Positions 1 through 7,420 of a DNA stretch of 14,364 nucleotides are shown here, in pieces. How positions within the stretch are numbered: position 1 is the stretch's first letter; every line of letters starts with the position of its first letter. Made by a program: the position numbers and the translations under genes. Where the stretch lies: the NCBI GenBank assembly GCA_003533405.1, contig DQDL01000087.1:18857-33220 (forward strand), given 5' to 3'. Source of the stretch: Clostridiales bacterium. Lineage in GTDB: Bacteria > Bacillota > Clostridia > Oscillospirales > Oscillospiraceae. The notes under the pieces were generated by a model. That model saw nothing but the letters and a program-made list of their open reading frames with translations, did not search any database and was not told where the DNA came from.

Positions 1-1
1 C

Positions 2-1057
2 ATCGGCACCTGCGTCACGGCGCTTATCTCCTCCGTGGGCGCTAACAAAAACGCAAAGCGCACCGCCATGGTGCACTTGAGCTTCAATGTCATCGGCACT
101 ATCGTTTGGCTGACGGTGTTCTGCATCGTAAAGGCGGTGTTCGCTCCGGCACTCTTCGGCGAGAGCGCAACGATGCTCGGCATTGCAATTGCCCACTCGC
201 TGTTTAACATCGCCTGCACCATCATCATGTTGCCGCTCGGCGGCTTTCTCGAAAAGCTCGTGTGCTTCCTCATCCCCGACGGCAAGCAGCCGGCACATGA
301 CGAAACGCTTGACGAGCGCCTGCTCGCCACCCCGACGCTCGCACTTGAGCGCTGCCGCCTGCTCATGGACGAGATGAGCGCAGCGACAAAGACGGCGCTT
401 CTTCTGAGCCTCGATTCCCTCACCAACCTCACGCCCGAGCTCGCCGATGAGATACGCAGACTTGAGGGCAAGACCGACCGGTACGAGGACATCATCGGCA
501 CATATCTCGTCAAGCTCAGTGCGCACCACATCAGCGAGGCAGACAGCCTCACCTCCGCCGAGTACCTCAAGCTCATCGGCGACCTTGAGCGTATTGCCGA
601 CCACAGCGTGAATATTCTTGAATCGGCCGAGGAGATGCAGCAAAAGGGCATCGTATTTTCAGACACGGCAAAGGCCGAGCTCAAGCAGATGCTCGACGCC
701 GTGCGGGAAATTATAGGTCTTGCCGACACGGCATTCACGCAGCATGACCTCAAAGTGGCATCAATGGTCGAGCCGCTCGAGCAGGTGGTGGACGAGCTCA
801 AGGACGCACTGCGCACACGGCACATTCAGCGTCTGCAAAGCGGAGTTTGCAGCATCGACGCAGGCTTCGTGCTGTCCGATCTCCTGACGAACCTCGAGCG
901 TGTGAGCGACCACTGCTCAAATATCGCAGGCTGCGTGCTCGACGCCGAGGATCGGAACCTCAATCTCCACGAAAGCCTGAGCGTCTACCGCAAAAGCAGC
1001 GAGGACTTCAGGCAGGCGTTTGCATCGTACCGCAGCAAGTATGCCTTGCAGGCATAA
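2..1057 (+). CDS. Na+/phosphate cotransporter family protein, C-terminal part (5' truncated by window edge)
   Basis: The reading frame is already open at base 2, so the gene begins outside the window; the GTG at 35 is only an internal codon. About 351 residues are visible. The first ~85 are hydrophobic (last transmembrane segments of the Na/Pi-cotransporter II-like core, with a typical TALISSVGANKNAKRTA stretch at the start). The remaining ~260 residues are charged and helical and resemble two PhoU-like halves (for example ERIADHSVNI and ERVSDHCSNI, the repeated E-R-x-x-D-H signature of PhoU domains). This architecture is known for bacterial NptA/YjbB-like proteins, which move phosphate with sodium and carry a cytoplasmic PhoU regulatory tail. 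The gene converges on the operon at 1123-7337 and shares its terminator. The substrate is inferred from family only. Confidence 0.85.
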   Translation: MGTCVTALISSVGANKNAKRTAMVHLSFNVIGTIVWLTVFCIVKAVFAPALFGESATMLGIAIAHSLFNIACTIIMLPLGGFLEKLVCFLIPDGKQPAHDETLDERLLATPTLALERCRLLMDEMSAATKTALLLSLDSLTNLTPELADEIRRLEGKTDRYEDIIGTYLVKLSAHHISEADSLTSAEYLKLIGDLERIADHSVNILESAEEMQQKGIVFSDTAKAELKQMLDAVREIIGLADTAFTQHDLKVASMVEPLEQVVDELKDALRTRHIQRLQSGVCSIDAGFVLSDLLTNLERVSDHCSNIAGCVLDAEDRNLNLHESLSVYRKSSEDFRQAFASYRSKYALQA

Positions 1058-1086
1058 AATTTAAACAACCATGCCTTTTAGGCATG

Positions 1087-1115
1087 AAAAAAGCTCCCCG
1101 ATGGGGAGCTTTTTC
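1087..1115. terminator. Bidirectional Rho-independent terminator between convergent units
   Basis: A perfect hairpin (AAAGCTCCCC / GGGGAGCTTT, loop GAT) has an A-run on the left and a T-run on the right, so it can stop transcription from both sides. It lies between the stop of the phosphate transporter gene (1057) and the stop of the leftward operon (1123). Confidence 0.9.
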
Positions 1116-1122
1116 TTTGCTT

Positions 1123-2811
1123 TTATCTGACTCTGAAGAGCTCTTTGTTTTTGCCTTTGACGAAGGTTTTGACATCAACGAGCTCGGCCGGCTGTTCGGG
1201 GAAGGTGAAATCAAGCTCGAATGTGCCGGTGCTGCGGTCTATCTTGCCGAAGATGCACTCCTCCGGCTGACCGCCGCCGCCCGGGCAGCCCTTGGGGCAT
1301 GCCATGACCTCGACAAAGTCGTACTTTTCCTCGCCGGAGGCGATCTTCTCAAGCAGCTTGTCGGCATTTGCAAGGCCGTTGACGACGGCGACCCTTGTCT
1401 TGCCGTCGAGCGAGACATTCTCGATAGCGTCCTTCGGGCAGCCGAGCATGCAGGTGCGGCAGCGGATGCACTTATCCATGTCGATGACATGGGCAGTCTT
1501 TGCCTTGCCGGTGATCGCACCGACAGGGCAGCGGCGGGCGCACTTTGTGCAGCCGATGCACTTATCCGGATCGATGCGGAGCGCCACGGGGGTCTTGCAC
1601 TTGTCGCCCGTGACCTGCGCAAAGAAGTTGTCGGTCGGCGTGTCGGGCAGAGCGGCAAAGCTCATGCCGTATTCACGGATCATGCCGATAAACTCCTGCG
1701 TGGTGATGACGATATCAACGGGCTTCTTGCCGTCCTTGATATTCTCCTCCCTGAGCGCCTCCGCCTTTGCGGCGGCGCAGCTCATGACCGCAACGGAAAC
1801 CAGATTTTCGTCCGGGTACTTGCGGCGGATGAGCGTTCCGCATATCTGCATGGGCGAGCCGGCGGCCGACAGTCTGTCCTTGAGCTCGGGGTGGTCGCAC
1901 TCGACATGCTTTACCCAAGCCGGGCAATACGACGAAAGCACCGTGCCGCCCTTTTTGCGGGTCTTAAAGTCGTCGGCTTCCTCCAGAATCGTCTGATAAG
2001 CGCTCATGGAAGCGTCAAAGACATAGTCTGCGCCCATGAGACGCAGGGCGGTGACCATCTTGCCCATCACCTGTGCGGTTGCGGGAAGTCCGAACGCCTC
2101 GATTATGCCGAGCTTAACGGCGGGAGCTATCTGCACTGCGACCTTTTTTGTCGGGTCGTTTATGGCGTCCCAGACACGGGCAGTGTCGCTCTTTATCGTC
2201 AGTGCACCGGTGGGGCACATTGCCGCACACTGGCCGCAGGAGGTGCAGTTGGTATCGGCAAGCTTGTAGCCTATGCCGCAGGACAGCACCGTCTCGTTGC
2301 CTCGGTTTATAAAGTCTATCGCATTTACATTCTGCAATTGCAGGCAGGTCCTTGTGCACTTGCCGCACAGGATGCACTTTGACGGGTCGATGACAACGGC
2401 AGGAGAGCTGTCGTCAACAGGCTCACGGCAGTAGTCGACGGGCTTGACATCGGCGACGCCGTAGCGCTTTGCGTAGTCCTGGAGCTTGCACTTGCCCGAC
2501 TGCGGACAGGTGGCGCACTCGGTGCGGTGGCCTTCGAGCAGAAGCTTCAAAATGCCCTGTCTGAACTCACGCAGCTGGGCGGTGTTCGTGCGCACGACTG
2601 CGCCGTCCTTGGGCACCATCGTGCAGGCAGCCTCGATACCGCCACGCTCGTTTTCGACAACGCACAGGCGGCAGCCGCCGTAGGTGGTCAGGCTTTCGCA
2701 GTAGCACAGATTGGGGATATCGATGCCGTTATTCAAAGCGACCTCGAGAACATTGCGGGCATTTTCAAATTCGCACTTGATGCCGTCTATGATAATATGG
2801 CTCATACTCAT
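1123..2811 (-). CDS. HydA-like iron-sulfur subunit with degenerate H-cluster site and inserted 2[4Fe-4S] ferredoxin domain (WorA-like)
   Basis: This 562-residue protein has the N-terminal electron-relay domain of [FeFe]-hydrogenases and NuoG. It carries a [2Fe-2S] site (C36, C47, C50, C63), a His-Cys3 [4Fe-4S] site (H95, C99, C102, C108) and two [4Fe-4S] sites (C146/149/152/156 and C189/192/195/199). The hydrogenase fold follows. Its L1 motif reads SSYCPAW, with Y295 where the proton-shuttle Cys should be and C296 kept. L2 reads MSCAAAKAE, with C345 kept but the usual Pro lost and the usual pocket Lys replaced by Ala. L3 is intact (EVMACPKGC, C505 and C509). The segment that normally closes over the 2Fe unit (FGxTGGVMEAALRT type) is absent; a ferredoxin domain with eight Cys occupies residues ~409-466. 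I infer an electron-transfer subunit rather than an active hydrogenase. It overlaps the upstream gene by 4 nt and is last in the operon. Confidence 0.85.
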   Translation of the reverse strand: MSMSHIIIDGIKCEFENARNVLEVALNNGIDIPNLCYCESLTTYGGCRLCVVENERGGIEAACTMVPKDGAVVRTNTAQLREFRQGILKLLLEGHRTECATCPQSGKCKLQDYAKRYGVADVKPVDYCREPVDDSSPAVVIDPSKCILCGKCTRTCLQLQNVNAIDFINRGNETVLSCGIGYKLADTNCTSCGQCAAMCPTGALTIKSDTARVWDAINDPTKKVAVQIAPAVKLGIIEAFGLPATAQVMGKMVTALRLMGADYVFDASMSAYQTILEEADDFKTRKKGGTVLSSYCPAWVKHVECDHPELKDRLSAAGSPMQICGTLIRRKYPDENLVSVAVMSCAAAKAEALREENIKDGKKPVDIVITTQEFIGMIREYGMSFAALPDTPTDNFFAQVTGDKCKTPVALRIDPDKCIGCTKCARRCPVGAITGKAKTAHVIDMDKCIRCRTCMLGCPKDAIENVSLDGKTRVAVVNGLANADKLLEKIASGEEKYDFVEVMACPKGCPGGGGQPEECIFGKIDRSTGTFELDFTFPEQPAELVDVKTFVKGKNKELFRVR

Positions 2812-4688
2812 ACCTCCTCGATCGCTTCGGTCGGACAGCCGTCAATGCAGGTGCGGCAGCGTGTGCACTTCGAAAGATCGATGCTGTGCGCACGCATAAG
2901 CTTGCCGGTAATTGCGCCCGTTGCGCAGTTGACGGCGCACTTGGTGCAGCCGATGCACTTTTCGGGATCTATCCTTATCTCAAACAGCGGCTTGCACACA
3001 TGGGCAGGGCACTTTTTGTCCCTGACATGGGCAATGTACTCGTCCTTGAAATAACGCAGAGTGCTCATTACGGGGTTTGTCGCCGTCTTGCCGAGACCGC
3101 ACAGTGAGCAGGTCTTGACGAGCTTTGAAAGCTTTTCAAGCTCATCGAGATCCTCCATCGTGCCCTCGCCCTGAGTTATGCGCTCAAGTATCGCCTGTAT
3201 CTTGGGGATGCCCATGCGGCAGGTGGTACATTTGCCGCAGGACTCGTTTTTCGTGAAGCTCATGAAGAAGCGGGCTATCTCGACCATGCAGGTATCGTCG
3301 CCCATGACGACAAGGCCGCCCGAGCCCATGATGGCGCCTATCTTTTTGAGCGAGTCGTAATCGAGCGGAAGGTCAAGGTGCTCCTCGGTGAGGCAGCCGC
3401 CGGAGGGGCCGCCGACCTGAACGGACTTGAACTTGCCGGTCTTAACGCCGCCGCCGATATCGAAAACTATCTCCTTGAGCGTCGTACCCATGGGGACTTC
3501 GATAAGGCCGGTGTTTTTGATATTGCCCGCCAGCGAGAAGGCCTTTGTGCCTGCGCTGCCCTCGGTGCCTATCGACTTGAACCACTTTGAGCCCTTGTTG
3601 ATGATGACGGGCACATTTGCAAAGGTCTCGACATTGTTAAGGCAGGTGGGGGCGTTGAACAGGCCGTGGTCAACGCTTCTGGGCGGCTTTGTGCGGGGAG
3701 TGCCACGGTTGCCTTCGATGGAGGTCGTCATTGCCGAGCCCTCGCCGCAGACGAATGCGCCTGCGCCCTTGTTTATCTTGAGCTTAAAGGTCTTGCCAGA
3801 GCCGAGGATGTTCTCGCCGATAAGGCCATAATCCTCTGCCTGAGCTATCGCCTTTGTCAGTCTCTCGACCGCATGGGGGTACTCGGCACGGACATAGATG
3901 CAGCCGTTTTCCGAGCCCGTTGCGATACCGGCGATTATCATGCCCTCTATCATCTTGTGGGGGATTCCCTCCATGATGGAGCAGTCCATGAATGCGCCCG
4001 GGTCGCCCTCGTCGCCGTTGCAGACGACATATTTTTCGCTTGTCTCCTTGTGCGCTGCGACCTGCGCCCACTTTCTGCCCGTGGGGAAGCCGGCGCCGCC
4101 ACGGCCACGCAGGCCGGAGTCGGAAACTTCGCTTATTATCTCGTCGCCGGTCATGTCAAACAGCGCCTTTTCGAGCGCCGTATAGCCGCCGACGGCAATG
4201 TACTCGTCGATGCTCTCGGCGTTTATCTCGCCGCAGTGCTCGAGTGCGACATGGAGCTGGTTTTTATAAAACGGGATATCCTCCTGCTTTGTGTATGTAA
4301 CATCGTCGCAGGTGTACAGAAGTCTCTCGACTACTCTGCCGTTTGCGATGGTCTCGTTTACGATATCCTCGCAATCCTCGGGCTTTACCTTGCAGTAGAA
4401 ATAGCCCTCGGGCTCAATTTTCACAAGCGGGCCTATCTCACAAAAGCCCTGGCAGCCGCTTTTCTTAACGCCGACGCTGTCGCCGTGGTCGACATGACTC
4501 TCAAGGCAGATTTCCGTTTCAAGTCCCTTGTCCGCCAAAACGGTCTTGAGCTTTTCATATACACCGAGCGAGCCGCTGGCTATACAGCCGGAGCCTGCGC
4601 ACACGAGTATCTTATGCTTCTGCGCCGAAAGCGCCTCGGCGGCCTTTAAGCGCCACTCGTCAAGCTGTTTGCGTGATTCAAGCTTCAT
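2808..4688 (-). CDS. NuoF/HydB-like NADH-binding flavoprotein subunit (WorB-like)
   Basis: This 626-residue protein has the layout of HydB in electron-bifurcating hydrogenases. Residues ~25-110 form a thioredoxin-like [2Fe-2S] domain (C30, C35, C79, C83). The FMN/NAD(H) domain follows, with GLRGRGGAGFPTG (193-205), CNGDEGDPGAF (223-233) and GAGAFVCGEG (308-317). Then comes the [4Fe-4S] site SCGKCTTC plus C530, and a C-terminal 2[4Fe-4S] ferredoxin domain (C578/581/584/588 and C608/611/614/618). In this family the FMN is the bifurcation site that exchanges electrons with NAD(H). The start ATG overlaps the end of the upstream NuoE-like gene by 11 nt and has a GGGAGG Shine-Dalgarno 9 nt away. 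The consensus GEETAL is GEGSAM here, which I recall in other clostridial HydB/FDH-type NuoF proteins. Confidence 0.92.
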   Translation of the reverse strand: MKLESRKQLDEWRLKAAEALSAQKHKILVCAGSGCIASGSLGVYEKLKTVLADKGLETEICLESHVDHGDSVGVKKSGCQGFCEIGPLVKIEPEGYFYCKVKPEDCEDIVNETIANGRVVERLLYTCDDVTYTKQEDIPFYKNQLHVALEHCGEINAESIDEYIAVGGYTALEKALFDMTGDEIISEVSDSGLRGRGGAGFPTGRKWAQVAAHKETSEKYVVCNGDEGDPGAFMDCSIMEGIPHKMIEGMIIAGIATGSENGCIYVRAEYPHAVERLTKAIAQAEDYGLIGENILGSGKTFKLKINKGAGAFVCGEGSAMTTSIEGNRGTPRTKPPRSVDHGLFNAPTCLNNVETFANVPVIINKGSKWFKSIGTEGSAGTKAFSLAGNIKNTGLIEVPMGTTLKEIVFDIGGGVKTGKFKSVQVGGPSGGCLTEEHLDLPLDYDSLKKIGAIMGSGGLVVMGDDTCMVEIARFFMSFTKNESCGKCTTCRMGIPKIQAILERITQGEGTMEDLDELEKLSKLVKTCSLCGLGKTATNPVMSTLRYFKDEYIAHVRDKKCPAHVCKPLFEIRIDPEKCIGCTKCAVNCATGAITGKLMRAHSIDLSKCTRCRTCIDGCPTEAIEEV

Positions 4689-5163
4689 CCTTCTCAGCCT
4701 CCCTTAACTCAGCGATAAGTCTGCGTGCCTCTTTCGGCGTCATCTGCGCATGGACGATATCGTTGACCATGCACACCGGAGCAAGGCCGCATGCGCCCAG
4801 GCAGGCGACACGCTCGATGGAAAACAGGCCGTCAGAGGACATGCTGTCGTCCGGCGTCATGCCGGTGCTGTCGTAAAACGCCTGCTGGATATCCGCCGAT
4901 TTGCGGACATGGCACGCCGTGCCGTCGCAGACCTTGATGACATACTTGCCCTTGGGGTCGAGCGAGAAGTTCTTATAAAATGTTGCAACACCGTAGAGCT
5001 TTGCCGGGGTCATGTGCAGCTTTTCGCCGATGTAGACAATGACCTCTCTGGGCAGATAGCGGTACTGCTTCTGGATATCCTGCATGATAGCGATTATCCT
5101 TGTTCTGTCATAGCCGTGCTGCTCGAGCACGGAGTCGATGAATGCGTAATCTATCCCGGGCAT
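4678..5163 (-). CDS. NuoE/HydC-like [2Fe-2S] thioredoxin-fold subunit (WorC-like)
   Basis: The 161-residue protein matches the length and layout of NuoE/HydC. An N-terminal helical bundle (LxxYRYLPREVIVYI, AKLYGVATFYKNF) is followed by a thioredoxin-like domain holding one [2Fe-2S] cluster on C79-x4-C84 and C121-x3-C125. In HydABC-type complexes this subunit sits next to the flavoprotein. I chose the ATG at 5163 because it overlaps the stop of the ferredoxin gene as TAATG and has AAGGAGG at good spacing. A frame extension upstream to 5256 is an overlap artefact without a ribosome site. Confidence 0.92.
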   Translation of the reverse strand: MPGIDYAFIDSVLEQHGYDRTRIIAIMQDIQKQYRYLPREVIVYIGEKLHMTPAKLYGVATFYKNFSLDPKGKYVIKVCDGTACHVRKSADIQQAFYDSTGMTPDDSMSSDGLFSIERVACLGACGLAPVCMVNDIVHAQMTPKEARRLIAELREAEKDEA

Positions 5164-5603
5164 TACTCTTCCTCCTTCTCGTTTGCGACAAGGCGCTTGA
5201 CCATTTCTATTGCGCCCACGGGGCAGTGCTTTGCGCACTTTTCGCAGCCGATGCAAAGGTCAATGTCCGTAAGCTCGGCTATGGTGCCGGTGTCGCCCCT
5301 GAACTTGGGCTCGGATATGCGCAGAACATACATGGGGCATATCTCGACGCAGGCCGAGCAGCCGTTGCAGACTGCGGGGTCAACATGCGGGATGGGCCAC
5401 TCGTCATGCTCGATTATCTCGTTTTGCATTCCGCTTCTTATCGCAAAGTTCTTGCACAGATTCATGCACAGATTGCAGGATACGCATTTATCCGGATCGA
5501 TGGTGTGCACCTCGTGCTGCACGCCGGAGATCGCCTGCGTGGGACAGGCGGTGACACATGCGTCGCAGCCGTTGCACACGCTTTCGTTGATTCTGTATGC
5601 CAT
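5163..5603 (-). CDS. Polyferredoxin with four [4Fe-4S] clusters (WorS-like small subunit)
   Basis: The 146-residue soluble protein contains sixteen cysteines in four complete CxxCxxCxxxC sets: C10/13/16/20, C40/43/46/50, C79/82/85/89 and C117/120/123/127. It looks like two fused bacterial ferredoxin domains. Such polyferredoxins are the usual partner subunit of heteromeric AOR-family enzymes, carrying electrons from the pterin subunit to the flavin module. It starts 12 nt after the stop of the AOR-family gene and its stop overlaps the next start, so it is almost certainly co-translated with both. No hydrophobic segment is present. Confidence 0.92.
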   Translation of the reverse strand: MAYRINESVCNGCDACVTACPTQAISGVQHEVHTIDPDKCVSCNLCMNLCKNFAIRSGMQNEIIEHDEWPIPHVDPAVCNGCSACVEICPMYVLRISEPKFRGDTGTIAELTDIDLCIGCEKCAKHCPVGAIEMVKRLVANEKEEE

Positions 5604-5615
5604 TACCTTGCCCCC

Positions 5616-7337
5616 TTATTCCTTGATGCCGAGCTTGGCTAAAAGCTCGTCCTTATCCATGCCCTTGAGCTTCTCGGCGGTCTCCTTGAGCTTTGCGGCG
5701 CAATCTTTGACGGAAAATGCGTTTGCCGCCTTATACGCCTTGAGCATGGGCTTGGGAAGCTCGACTGCGTCTGCCGTACCGGTCTTAACGAGTGCGTCAA
5801 GGGTCATGCTCATGCCGACGGTGTAGCGAAGCTCCCTCGTGAGGAAGGTCACGGGCAGCTTGTCGCCGACCGACTCGGGCAGGACGCTTATTATCTTCGC
5901 TGCAACCGGTGCAAGCGGAGCAAGCTTCCTTGCGGCTGCGGCCTTGATGCCGCAGGGCTTTTTGACCATGAATGCGGGGATGAGCGCCAGCGCAACATAG
6001 GGGCACTGACCTGCGTTCAGGGCAGCGTCCAGATACGCTTCAGCATAGTCTGAAAGTGTGCCGTTAAAGCCGACATAGCTTCTTGCCGCTGCGCCGACTA
6101 TGTCCGTGAACATGTACGCAAACTCGCCGCCGTACTTCTTGCCGAGGGCTGCACAGCCCATGGAAAGCTCCTCGCCGATGCCCGTTTTGAGGGCGATGGC
6201 CGCAAAGGTGTCGGAAATGTTCGTTGTTATGCCAAACTGAAGCTCGGTTTTCCAAATGCCCTCGCTGCGGGCCTGCATTGCCCATGCGATCGCCTTCGCC
6301 GTATGCGTAAGGTCAAGGCCGAGCTCGTGCAGCTGCTTTGTCCAGCGGACGATGAGCTTCATGTCGGAGTTTAAGATATTGCTGCCCAGTAGCACCGCTG
6401 CGTTCAGGCTCGGGCCTTTTATGACCTCGCCCTCGCACATTGCAGAGCGCTCGCATCTTATCGGGCAGTAGGTGCAGCCACGGTTGACGACATTGTACTT
6501 GTCGGCAAAAACCTCGCCGCCTATCTCGTGCGCAAAGTCGCAGCTTGCCTTGGAGAAGTTCTCCGTCGGCAGCAGGCTCACCTGCTGCAAGCGCTCGACA
6601 AAGCCGATGCTGCCACGCTTGGGCAAAAGCTCGCCGGTTATGGGATGAGCATGCAGATGCTGCGACCACTGCTTGTGGTTTTCAAGCGCCTTTTCCTCAT
6701 CGGCAACGCTGATATCGTGGTTGCCGGTGACGACTATCGCCTTGAGCTTCTTTGCGCCGAACACTGCGCCCAGCGAGCAGGTGCAGGCGTCGTTATCGCC
6801 GCTTGCGACCGTCGCAACGGCAGCGCCGTTTTCGCCCGCAGGGCCGATGGCGAGCATGCCGCACTTGACACGGCAGTTGCGCTCCTCATCGATCGCCGCC
6901 TGAAGCTCGGCATTGGTCGTGGAGACGGTCTTTCCCCAAAGGCCGCCCGCCTTATGCAGCGTGAAGTGCTCGTTAAGTATCCCGAGCCACATCGGTTTTT
7001 CGCACGAGCCTTTTATGACCAGTGCATCGATGCCGGCCTTTTTGAGGTAAAGGCCGAAGTTGCCGCCGCAGCTTGAATGGGACACCTCGCCCGTCAGCGG
7101 CGACACTGCCGAGATGCTGAAGTAGTTCGAGCCCGGTGCGCCCGTTCCCGTGAGAGGGCCGGTGGTGATGACGATAAGGTCGGCGGCGTTTTTGCTGTCG
7201 CCAAGAAGCTTTGCCGCCATTGCGCTGCCGCCTATGTATCTGCACCTGTCCTCATCCGACCACGGCAAGACCGAGGTCTCCTGTGTCCCAAGGTCAAACA
7301 ATATGACCTTGTCCATGTACGCCGAATAATTTGCCAT
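5616..7337 (-). CDS. Divergent AOR/WOR-family tungsten (or molybdenum) bis-pterin oxidoreductase (WorL-like)
   Basis: The 573-residue protein belongs to the aldehyde:ferredoxin oxidoreductase family. It has the N-terminal pterin-fold signatures (YIGGSAMAAKLL; SPLTGEVSHSSCGGNFG; KKAGIDALVIKG; AIGPAGENGAAVATVASGD; LGAVFGAKKLKAIVV) and the cubane ligands C288-x2-C291-x3-C295 plus C445. The start at 7337 is preferred over a start 12 codons upstream because GAGGGG lies 5-6 nt before it. Odd points: the usual GPEYE after the cysteines reads GPSLN; the family's PxxDPR...RGxCH stretch before the last Cys is missing or unrecognisable; and the pterin-contact motifs (DxxGLD, DxxGLC) are weakened to HELGLD and LNAGQC. 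The substrate is therefore open: aldehyde oxidation is known for relatives, but this copy may use something else. It is first in the operon. Confidence 0.88.
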   Translation of the reverse strand: MANYSAYMDKVILFDLGTQETSVLPWSDEDRCRYIGGSAMAAKLLGDSKNAADLIVITTGPLTGTGAPGSNYFSISAVSPLTGEVSHSSCGGNFGLYLKKAGIDALVIKGSCEKPMWLGILNEHFTLHKAGGLWGKTVSTTNAELQAAIDEERNCRVKCGMLAIGPAGENGAAVATVASGDNDACTCSLGAVFGAKKLKAIVVTGNHDISVADEEKALENHKQWSQHLHAHPITGELLPKRGSIGFVERLQQVSLLPTENFSKASCDFAHEIGGEVFADKYNVVNRGCTYCPIRCERSAMCEGEVIKGPSLNAAVLLGSNILNSDMKLIVRWTKQLHELGLDLTHTAKAIAWAMQARSEGIWKTELQFGITTNISDTFAAIALKTGIGEELSMGCAALGKKYGGEFAYMFTDIVGAAARSYVGFNGTLSDYAEAYLDAALNAGQCPYVALALIPAFMVKKPCGIKAAAARKLAPLAPVAAKIISVLPESVGDKLPVTFLTRELRYTVGMSMTLDALVKTGTADAVELPKPMLKAYKAANAFSVKDCAAKLKETAEKLKGMDKDELLAKLGIKE

Positions 7338-7379
7338 ATGATCCCCTCGTATATAGAATTTGATTATCCGCAATTAGTT

Positions 7380-7420
7380 GCCGATCTCATCGGCTATACC
7401 TTTTGTTGTTCAAAGATCAA
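7380..7420 (-). promoter_or_regulatory. Candidate operon promoter with palindrome at the expected start site
   Basis: On the minus strand TTGATC (7415-7420) and TATAGC (7393-7398) are separated by 16 nt. The -35 element overlaps the stop codon of the upstream small gene. A perfect palindrome GCCGAT-CTC-ATCGGC (7380-7394) covers the predicted transcription start and has no T-run, so it reads better as an operator than a terminator. Transcription from 7800-7828 could also read through, because no terminator separates the small gene from the operon. Confidence 0.4.

Noticed and set aside
847..2382. Long plus-strand open frame (511 codons) opposite the HydA-like gene
   Set aside because: It is the antisense shadow of a gene with many recognisable Fe-S motifs; the translation has no family likeness and it runs from inside the transporter gene through the shared terminator.
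3666..4649. Plus-strand open frame of 327 codons
   Set aside because: Shadow of the NuoF-like gene caused by GC-rich codon bias; no start signals or motifs of its own.
1123..4688. A functional HydABC [FeFe]-hydrogenase
   Set aside because: The HydA-like protein lacks the proton-shuttle Cys, the L2 Pro/Lys and the 2Fe-covering loop, and the operon is joined to an AOR-family enzyme, so hydrogen turnover is unlikely.
4750..5826. Plus-strand open frame of 358 codons across three minus-strand genes
   Set aside because: Spans the NuoE-like, ferredoxin and AOR genes antisense; no ribosome site and no plausible product.
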